Source: Chitinophagaceae bacterium
Lineage (GTDB): Bacteria; Bacteroidota; Bacteroidia; Chitinophagales; Chitinophagaceae
Assembly (NCBI GenBank): GCA_016786525.1
Contig: JAEUVW010000342.1
Location: forward strand, 1-10,861
Length of the DNA: 10,861 nucleotides
Direction: 5' to 3'
Positions 1-5,979 of this stretch are shown piece after piece. Position 1 is the stretch's first letter; each line of letters begins with the position of its first letter. The position numbers and the translations under genes are program-made. The notes beneath the pieces are model-generated. The model was not told the origin of the DNA. It made no database searches and worked only from the letters and a program-made list of their open reading frames with translations.

Positions 1-998
1 AGGATGAGGAGCCTTGCTATTATATCTATGAACTGGTGATGAACGGTCGCTCCCAGACCGGCCTGGTCTGCGGCTCTTCACTGGAAGACTACGGGAACGG
101 CATCATTAAAAAACATGAGTTCACCCGCCCGGAAAAAGAGCTGGACCGCATCAACCACATTAAAACCACGCGTGCCCAGACCGGGATTGTTTTCCTGGCC
201 TACAACGACCAGGAAGATGTACAAAGCATCATCGACAACTGGAAAAAAGACCATGCCCCCACTTATGATTTCGTGTCGGAAGATGGCGTAAAGCATACCT
301 TCTGGGTCGTGGACGATTATTCCAAAGTAGCCAGCATTACCCGTATTTTCAGGGAAGATGTGCCCTGCACCTATATTGCAGACGGCCACCACCGTGCTGC
401 TTCTGCTGCACGGGTGTATGAGGAAATGCGCGACAACGATCTCTCCATTACCGGCTACGAAGCGTTCAACTATTTTATCACCTGCATTTTCCCTGCCAGC
501 CAGTTGGCCATCCTGGACTACAACCGTGTGGCCAAAGACCTGAACGGTTTGTCGCCGGAAGCATTCATCACAAAGCTGGGTGCAGACTTTGTAGTCGAAA
601 ACATGGGAGGAGCTGCTCCTTACAAGCCGCAGCAACCACATGAATTCGGCATGTACCTTGAGGGCAGCTGGTACCGCCTGACCGCCCGCCCCCACGCCTA
701 TACAGACGACCCCATCGGGGTACTGGATGTGACGATCCTGCAAAATAAGGTGCTGTCGCAATTGCTGGACATCCACGATCCCAGGACGGATAAGCGCGTT
801 GATTTTGTCGGAGGCATCAGGGGGCTGAAAGAGCTGGAAAAGCGCGTGAACAGCGGTGATATGGCTGTGGCCTTTTCCTGCTACCCGGTCAGCATCCAGC
901 AGCTGTTTGCCATTGCCGACAGCGGTCAGGTGATGCCGCCGAAAAGCACCTGGTTCGAACCCAAGACCCGCGACGGTCTTGTGGTGTATACTATATAA
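1..998 (+). CDS. DUF1015 family protein, 5' end cut by the window edge
   Basis: The reading frame is open from the left edge (first full codon at base 3) to the stop at 996-998, giving about 331 visible residues. The family is usually a little over 400 residues, so roughly the first 80 are missing and no true start is visible. Visible family marks are the RSQTGLV segment at the left end, IIKKHEFTRPEKELDR soon after, and the signature ADGHHRAASA encoded around 378-407. The biochemical role of DUF1015 is not established. From general knowledge, the family often lies beside serA and serC in Bacteroidota, which suggests a link to serine metabolism, but those genes would lie outside this window. 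The aldo/keto reductase gene starts 18 bases downstream on the same strand, so co-transcription is likely. The family call is firm; the function is unknown. Confidence 0.85.
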   Translation, partial: DEEPCYYIYELVMNGRSQTGLVCGSSLEDYGNGIIKKHEFTRPEKELDRINHIKTTRAQTGIVFLAYNDQEDVQSIIDNWKKDHAPTYDFVSEDGVKHTFWVVDDYSKVASITRIFREDVPCTYIADGHHRAASAARVYEEMRDNDLSITGYEAFNYFITCIFPASQLAILDYNRVAKDLNGLSPEAFITKLGADFVVENMGGAAPYKPQQPHEFGMYLEGSWYRLTARPHAYTDDPIGVLDVTILQNKVLSQLLDIHDPRTDKRVDFVGGIRGLKELEKRVNSGDMAVAFSCYPVSIQQLFAIADSGQVMPPKSTWFEPKTRDGLVVYTI

Positions 999-1016
999 GC
1001 GATAAAAACGTACAAA

Positions 1017-2000
1017 ATGCAGTATAGAAAAATGGGCCGCACGGGCCTGGAGTTGAGTGTTCTTTCCTATGGATCGTGGGTCACCTTTGCCAAGCAGATC
1101 GACGACAGCATCGGCGAGCGGCTGATGAGCATTGCCTATGAGCATGGGATCAATTTTTTTGATAATGCAGAGGTGTACGCCCTGGGGGAATCGGAAAAAA
1201 TGATGGGGCGTATCCTGAAACAAAAGAGCTGGGACAGAAGTTCCTATACCGTATCGAGTAAAGCTTTTTTTGGCAGCAGGGGCAAAGACAACAAGCCCAA
1301 CCAGACCGGCCTCAGCCGCAAACACCTTACGGAAGCCTGCCACGAGGCCCTGAAGCGCCTGCAGCTCGATTACCTCGACCTGTACTTCTGCCATCGCCCG
1401 GACCGCAGCACCCCGATCGAAGAGGTGGTGTGGACAATGAACACCTTGATACAGCAGGGAAAAATATTGTATTGGGGAACCAGCGAATGGACAGGGCCGG
1501 AGATCGTGGAAGCACACATGGTGGCCAAAGACCTCAGGTTGATCGGCCCCGCCGTAGAGCAACCGCAGTACAACCTCTTCGAGCGCGATAAGATGGAGCG
1601 CGATTACAAAAGCATTTTCAAGAACATCGGCATGGGCACGACTATCTGGAGCCCCCTGGCCTCCGGCCTGCTCACAGGGAAATACAACAACGGTATCCCT
1701 GAAGGCTCCAGGATGGCCATGGAAGGCTTTGAATGGCTGAAAGATAAAACGATTGCAGACGACCGCATTGAAAAGGTAAAGCAGCTGGCCGGTATCGCGG
1801 CGGAGCTGGGTACCAATGTGGCGACCCTATCTATTGCCTGGTGTATCTATAACCCCGATGTGACGACAGCCATACTCGGCGCTACCAAAGAAGAGCAGTT
1901 GCTGCAAAACCTGCAGGCGCTGGAGGTGTTGCCCCTGCTGAATGCAGAACTGTTAGAAAGGATAGAAGCGGTCATGGCCAACAAGCCGCTGTACACTTAG
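1017..2000 (+). CDS. Aldo/keto reductase, potassium-channel beta-subunit-like
   Basis: A 327-residue NADP(H)-dependent oxidoreductase with the TIM-barrel aldo/keto reductase fold, expected in the cytoplasm, reducing aldehydes or ketones; the substrate cannot be told. The catalytic tetrad is readable as Asp49 and Tyr54 (FFDNAEVYA), Lys82 (VSSKAF) and His126 (YFCHRPD). The motifs GLSRKHL, RLQLDYLDLYFCHRPD, ILYWGTSEW, WSPLASGLLTGKY and the end ANKPLYT closely resemble the Kv-beta subgroup (voltage-gated potassium channel beta subunits and their bacterial relatives such as YghZ). No channel gene is nearby, so a free-standing enzyme is more likely than a channel subunit. The ATG follows an A-rich leader 18 bases after the DUF1015 gene. 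Its stop overlaps that of the convergent TerB-like gene by 3 bases, leaving no room for a dedicated terminator. Confidence 0.92.
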   Translation: MQYRKMGRTGLELSVLSYGSWVTFAKQIDDSIGERLMSIAYEHGINFFDNAEVYALGESEKMMGRILKQKSWDRSSYTVSSKAFFGSRGKDNKPNQTGLSRKHLTEACHEALKRLQLDYLDLYFCHRPDRSTPIEEVVWTMNTLIQQGKILYWGTSEWTGPEIVEAHMVAKDLRLIGPAVEQPQYNLFERDKMERDYKSIFKNIGMGTTIWSPLASGLLTGKYNNGIPEGSRMAMEGFEWLKDKTIADDRIEKVKQLAGIAAELGTNVATLSIAWCIYNPDVTTAILGATKEEQLLQNLQALEVLPLLNAELLERIEAVMANKPLYT

Positions 2001-2362
2001 GCTTCATCCTGCGGTTCCCAGGCGTCAAACAGCATATTCAGGTATTTGTTTTCTGACCTGGTGATCACATTGTCAGCCTTGCAGAGCTGCAGCGCAAAGT
2101 CGATCAGTTTCATGCGATCCTCCTTTGTAGAGTCGTCATAGAAATCATCGATCACTTTGGTGTAATGCTGCTCCCATTCATCGGGCTTCAGGTTGCTGAT
2201 GATCTGCATTTCCCGGTCCAGGCTCACATGAAAAGGAAATTCCTGCACCAGGTAATCGCGGATCACGATGTCTTCCTGTGGGCTGAACCTGAAGTCGACC
2301 GCCGACAGGATCATCAGGATATGATAACCCGCCATTGTTTTGTTCATTCTGTTATTCGGCAT
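1997..2362 (-). CDS. Small TerB-like acidic helical protein
   Basis: A 121-residue protein, apparently soluble: it has no signal peptide or membrane segment. Two similar segments, SAVDFRFSPQEDIVIRDYL near residues 20-38 and LCKADNVITRSENKYLNML near 93-111, follow the TerB pattern of a helix, an Asp followed by a turn, and a Glu-containing helix. TerB-like domains are small all-helical, acidic, possibly metal-binding proteins, first named from tellurite-resistance operons; most chromosomal copies have no proven function and no other ter gene is seen here. Translation could instead start at the ATG at 2345-2347, five codons in (MNKTMAGYH), which fits family starts equally well; neither has a clear ribosome binding site. 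It lies 53 bases downstream of alanine dehydrogenase on the same strand and may share its transcript. The call rests on pattern similarity only. Confidence 0.62.
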   Translation of the reverse strand: MPNNRMNKTMAGYHILMILSAVDFRFSPQEDIVIRDYLVQEFPFHVSLDREMQIISNLKPDEWEQHYTKVIDDFYDDSTKEDRMKLIDFALQLCKADNVITRSENKYLNMLFDAWEPQDEA

Positions 2363-2415
2363 AAATACTGTCGAAAGGTTTTGGTTGTAAATAGCTGCTT
2401 GGGTCTTCTGTTTTC

Positions 2416-3621
2416 CTATATCTGGGTAGCCAATAGTAATTCCAGGTCTGTGTATTTTAAATTGAAGCGCCGGGCTATGGAAGCTTTGGTGACGCAGCCC
2501 TTGTAGAGATATACCCCATTGCGGATGCCCTGGCGCGATCCGATCAGGGCCTCCATGCCTCCGAAGTCCGAAGACTGGTTGATGATGGGCATCAGTACAT
2601 TACTGATGGCCCGGGATGCGGTACGGGATACCCCCGAAGCAATGTTGGGTACACAATAGTGGATCACATCCTGGTACTTAAAAGTCGGTTTCTGGTGGGT
2701 AGTGGGTTTTGAGGTTTCGAAACAGCCGCCCCGGTCTATGCTGACATCGATCACCACAGATCCGGCCTTCATATTGCTCACCATGGCTTCCGTGACGACC
2801 ATAGGTGTAATGCCGTGCACGGGCTTCAGCGCACCGATGGCGATATCGGCAGAAGCCAGCTCCTCGCCCAGGGTCACCGGGTCAAGCACCGATGTCGAGC
2901 AGCGGCGGCCTATATTGTTTTGCAGGCGCATGAGCCGGTATATCGAGTTGTCGAATATGGTCACGGATGCCCCCAGGCCTATGGCGGCACGGGCGGCAAA
3001 CTCCCCGACCACCCCTGCGCCTATAATGACGACATTAGCTGAAGGCACCCCGGAAATACCGCCCAGCAGTATCCCCTTGCCATGATGCTGGTTGCTCAGG
3101 TATTGCGCAGCGGTCAGTATTGCAGAGTTGCCCGCAATCTCGCTCATGGAGCGTACGATGGGGTAAGTGTTCGAATCGTCTTTTATGGACTCGAATGCAA
3201 TGGCAATGATCTTTTTTTGTATCAGCTGTTCCAGCATATTTGCTTTCAGCAGCGGCATATGTATCGGCGATAACACTACATGATAGGGTTGCAGCAGCTG
3301 TATTTCCTGCTCCGAGATCGGCGCCGACTTGATGATCGTAGCCGCTTTATAAACTTCTGCCTTGTCGAATACGATCCGTGCCCCCGCTTCGCTGTAGTCG
3401 CCGTCCAGGTAGGAGGCGCCTTCGCCGGCGCAGCTTTCCACCACCACCTCATGCCCGTTGTTGACCAGCACGGTTACCGCTTCGGGGGTGAGGGCTACCC
3501 GGTTCTCATCAAAAGAAGTCTCTTTGGGTATTCCTATGGAAAGCTTCTTTTTTTTCGGTACGATCTCGAGTACTTCTTCGAGTGGCACATACGAAAATGA
3601 TGGGGCGACAAACGGTTTCAT
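2416..3621 (-). CDS. ald: Alanine dehydrogenase
   Basis: A 401-residue enzyme that interconverts L-alanine and pyruvate plus ammonia using NAD(H), in the cytoplasm. Compared with characterised alanine dehydrogenases, the pyruvate-binding and catalytic residues are visible as Arg41 (ENRVALTP), Lys98 (IKSAP), His121 (SPIHMP) and Asp296 (VSIDRGGCFETS). The NAD site is the Rossmann motif GAGVVG at 201-206 with Asp224 as the likely ribose-binding acid. The protein carries about 26 extra N-terminal residues before the usual IGIPKE start, which I associate with Bacteroidota homologues. The stretch after the catalytic Asp (HYCVPNIASGVSRTAS) departs from the common NMPGAVPRTST form, so it belongs to a divergent branch. 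It is transcribed away from rpoN and followed by the TerB-like gene. A related transhydrogenase-alpha-like function is the main alternative, but the single chain and conserved catalytic set favour alanine dehydrogenase. Confidence 0.9.
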   Translation of the reverse strand: MKPFVAPSFSYVPLEEVLEIVPKKKKLSIGIPKETSFDENRVALTPEAVTVLVNNGHEVVVESCAGEGASYLDGDYSEAGARIVFDKAEVYKAATIIKSAPISEQEIQLLQPYHVVLSPIHMPLLKANMLEQLIQKKIIAIAFESIKDDSNTYPIVRSMSEIAGNSAILTAAQYLSNQHHGKGILLGGISGVPSANVVIIGAGVVGEFAARAAIGLGASVTIFDNSIYRLMRLQNNIGRRCSTSVLDPVTLGEELASADIAIGALKPVHGITPMVVTEAMVSNMKAGSVVIDVSIDRGGCFETSKPTTHQKPTFKYQDVIHYCVPNIASGVSRTASRAISNVLMPIINQSSDFGGMEALIGSRQGIRNGVYLYKGCVTKASIARRFNLKYTDLELLLATQI

Positions 3622-3655
3622 TATACAAATAATTTCAATTTAAGTTTAGAAATGT

Positions 3656-3697
3656 ACAATTTGATTTTCGGAAATTAAAGGCTTTCCGAAAAATTGT
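3656..3697. promoter_or_regulatory. Inverted repeat between ald and rpoN, candidate operator
   Basis: The arms TTTTCGGAAA (3665-3674) and TTTCCGAAAA (3683-3692) are exact reverse complements around an 8-base spacer. An outer pair, ACAAT (3656-3660) and ATTGT (3693-3697), extends the symmetry with four unpaired bases on the left side. Each arm is itself nearly palindromic. The element sits 44-71 bases upstream of the ald start codon and about 90 bases upstream of rpoN. The neighbouring genes diverge, so a transcription terminator is not expected here and a protein-binding operator is more plausible. The binding protein is unknown; an Lrp/AsnC-type regulator would be a natural guess for ald but is not shown by the sequence. 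Confidence 0.5.
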
Positions 3698-3753
3698 GTT
3701 TTAGTTAATAATGCCGGGAGCAAACTATTCTTCAGGCAGTTGGAATAATCTTT

Positions 3754-3761
3754 TATTTTTG
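3754..3761 (+). promoter_or_regulatory. Candidate -7 promoter element for rpoN (TATTTTTG)
   Basis: TATTTTTG matches the Bacteroidota primary-sigma -7 consensus TAnnTTTG exactly and lies 23 bases before the rpoN ATG, giving a short A/T-rich leader. A TTG at 3740-3742 is too close to be a standard -33 element, so only half of the promoter is supported. Confidence 0.45.
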
Positions 3762-3784
3762 TCATAACCAGACCTATATAAATA

Positions 3785-5245
3785 ATGCTTCGCCAAAGCC
3801 AGCAACAGAAGTTGCTTCAAAGAATGTCGCCCCAGCAGATTCAATTCCTGAAACTGCTGCGGGTACCGACAATAGAGATGGAAGAGCGGATCAAAGAGGA
3901 AATAGAGATCAACCCTGCCCTGGAATACAGTACCGACGAACCTTCCAACGACCCTTATGAAGAGCACGAGGATCAGGGCGGCGACGATATGGAAGAGGTT
4001 TCCCTGCAGGACGACAGTTCGGAACAGATTGATATTGAAGACTATCTGCGGAATGAGGGCGACGACGGAGGATACGATTATTCCGGCGACCAGGATAAAG
4101 GCTCCTACAATACCGTCCGCTATGAAGTCGATTTTCACCAGAACCTGCTGGACCAGCTGATGATGCTGTCGCTGAATGAAAAGGAAAGAAAAATAGCCGA
4201 GCAGGTGATCGGCAGCATCAACGACGACGGCTACCTGAGCCGGGCAGTAACGGCCATCGTGGACGACCTGGCCTTCGGCCAGAATGTGATCGTTACGGAG
4301 GAGGATGTACGCCGGATCATACAGGAAGTACAGCAGTTTGATCCCGCGGGTATCGCTGCCTATACCCTGCAGGAATGCCTGATCCTGCAACTGAAAAGGA
4401 TAGGCCGGCCTAAGGAAGTTATTGCCATAGCCATACAAATGCTGGATAAATACTATGAGTCATTTATCAAGAAGCATTACGACAAGATCAGGAAGAGCCT
4501 GCATATCGATGAGGAAATGTTCCGGAAGGCGCTGGACCAGATCCTGAAGCTGAACCCCAAACCCGGGGCAACCTTTGAAGGCAGCAACACCAACAATAAC
4601 TATATCCTGCCCGATTTTTTTATAGAAAACAACGACGGCAACCTGGAAATCCTGCTGAATTCCAAAAATGCTCCTGAGCTCCGCATCTCCCAGGAATTTA
4701 AAGATATGCTGAACGCCTACGACAAGGGCAATAAAAAAGATAAGAGAAACGTAGAGGCCACCACCTTTATCAAGCAAAAACTGGATTCGGCCCAGTGGTT
4801 CATCAACTCGATCAGGCAACGGCAGACCACCCTGCTGCAGACGATGAGCGCCATTGCCCATTTTCAGAAAGAATTTCTGCTCACCGGCGACGAAACATTG
4901 CTGAAACCGATGATCCTCAAGGATATTGCAGAGATGACCAACCTGGATATTTCAACCGTATCGCGCGTGGCCAACAGTAAATTCGCGCAAACCCAGTTCG
5001 GGACCTTTTCGCTGAAGCATTTCTTTTCGGAGCGGATCACTATGGAAAGCGGGGAAGAAGTGACGAATAAAGGGATCAAAAGCATTATCGGCACGATTAT
5101 CTCCGATGAGGATAAAAATAAGCCTCTGCGTGATGAAGATATTACCGACATGTTGTCCAAACAGGGGTATAATATATCCCGCCGTACAGTGGCCAAATAC
5201 CGCGAACAGCTTAATATTCCTGTCGCCCGCCTGCGTAAAGCCTAA
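3785..5245 (+). CDS. rpoN: RNA polymerase sigma-54 factor RpoN
   Basis: A 486-residue alternative sigma factor that directs RNA polymerase to -24/-12 promoters and needs an AAA+ enhancer-binding activator to open DNA. All family regions are visible in order. The Gln- and Leu-rich region I at 1-48 contains the repeated LLQRMSPQQIQFLKLL type segment and ends in EINPALEY. A strongly acidic region II linker spans about 51-105. The core-binding domain includes NDDGYL at 146-151 and FDPAGIAA at 185-192. The helix-turn-helix lies at about 378-401 (IAEMTNLDISTVSRVANSKF), followed by QFGTFSLKHFF. The RpoN box SRRTVAKYRE at 465-474 recognises the -24 element. The gene stands alone on its strand. Its stop overlaps the recO stop by 4 bases in convergent orientation. 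No enhancer-binding protein is encoded in the window. Confidence 0.98.
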   Translation: MLRQSQQQKLLQRMSPQQIQFLKLLRVPTIEMEERIKEEIEINPALEYSTDEPSNDPYEEHEDQGGDDMEEVSLQDDSSEQIDIEDYLRNEGDDGGYDYSGDQDKGSYNTVRYEVDFHQNLLDQLMMLSLNEKERKIAEQVIGSINDDGYLSRAVTAIVDDLAFGQNVIVTEEDVRRIIQEVQQFDPAGIAAYTLQECLILQLKRIGRPKEVIAIAIQMLDKYYESFIKKHYDKIRKSLHIDEEMFRKALDQILKLNPKPGATFEGSNTNNNYILPDFFIENNDGNLEILLNSKNAPELRISQEFKDMLNAYDKGNKKDKRNVEATTFIKQKLDSAQWFINSIRQRQTTLLQTMSAIAHFQKEFLLTGDETLLKPMILKDIAEMTNLDISTVSRVANSKFAQTQFGTFSLKHFFSERITMESGEEVTNKGIKSIIGTIISDEDKNKPLRDEDITDMLSKQGYNISRRTVAKYREQLNIPVARLRKA

Positions 5246-5976
5246 TGTAAGATCGTCCGGAGGATGTCCGGCGAGCGCAATTTCCCGAGATGCTGGGTAT
5301 GGTATTGTAAAAACTGCAGGTACCAGTCCAGCAGGCGGTTGCGCTGTGCTGCATTCATACTTACGGATCCGGCCTGCTCCAAGCCCTCCAGGGCAGACAG
5401 CCTGGAGAGCAGCGCAGCGTCTGCTTCATACAAGGTAGAAGATGAAACCGGCATCTGGGCCGTAAAAATCCCTTCCTCGGGTGTGATGTACGGAGTGTCC
5501 TCGCTGTAGCTGCCCGACAGGTTGTACCCAAAGTATTGCCCGCAGCGGATCGTAAACAATAAAGGCAGGTTGGCCGCTTCCCGCACCGGTACCTGGTCCA
5601 GGTGCAGAAAATAGGCGTATACGAAGAGAAACAATTCTTCCATCACCTCGTCCTGCGGCAGCAGGCGCGACAATAATTCGACGGAGTAGACCGCAATACT
5701 ATTCTTAACGATTTCTTCCTGCAGGGACTGGTAAATGTAGGCAGGCTGAAATTCTTTGATATGCTGGAGCTGCCGGTTGGGTTTGTGCTCTGACACCAGG
5801 TCTAGCAGCGAGGCCACCTGCAGCAGGCCGGCTCTTTTTGATCTGGCCTTTTCGCTTCTGATCCCCTTGACCATATAGGATTGCAGGCCCAGCACCTCTG
5901 TAAAGATACTCAGGATCAGGCTGGTCTCCCCGTACTTTACCGAACGGAGTACAATGCCTTTGGTGTTGCGGAGCAT
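5242..5976 (-). CDS. recO: DNA repair protein RecO
   Basis: A 244-residue cytoplasmic protein of the RecFOR recombination-mediator pathway, which helps load RecA onto SSB-coated single-stranded DNA and anneals strands. The N-terminal OB-fold domain (about residues 1-80) shows the family pattern TKGIVLRSVKYGETSLILSIFTE, with the basic stretch GIRSEKARSKRAGLLQ typical of its DNA-binding face. The helical C-terminal part includes RCGQYFGYNL near 150-160. There is no Cys-x-x-Cys zinc motif, unlike the Deinococcus protein. The start codon is only 3 bases after the stop of the porZ-like gene, so recO is almost certainly co-transcribed and possibly translationally coupled with it. Its 3' end overlaps the end of rpoN by 4 bases. 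Confidence 0.95.
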   Translation of the reverse strand: MLRNTKGIVLRSVKYGETSLILSIFTEVLGLQSYMVKGIRSEKARSKRAGLLQVASLLDLVSEHKPNRQLQHIKEFQPAYIYQSLQEEIVKNSIAVYSVELLSRLLPQDEVMEELFLFVYAYFLHLDQVPVREAANLPLLFTIRCGQYFGYNLSGSYSEDTPYITPEEGIFTAQMPVSSSTLYEADAALLSRLSALEGLEQAGSVSMNAAQRNRLLDWYLQFLQYHTQHLGKLRSPDILRTILH

Positions 5977-5979
5977 GAC

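Noticed and set aside
78..1562. A 494-codon open frame on the minus strand, opposite the DUF1015 and reductase genes
   Set aside because: It runs antisense across two well-recognised genes and their junction, and its translation resembles no family and has low-complexity, Val/His-rich composition typical of a shadow frame.
3582..3600. TGGCAC near the start of ald as a possible sigma-54 -24 element
   Set aside because: It lies inside the ald coding region, and no TTGC-type -12 element follows at the right spacing.
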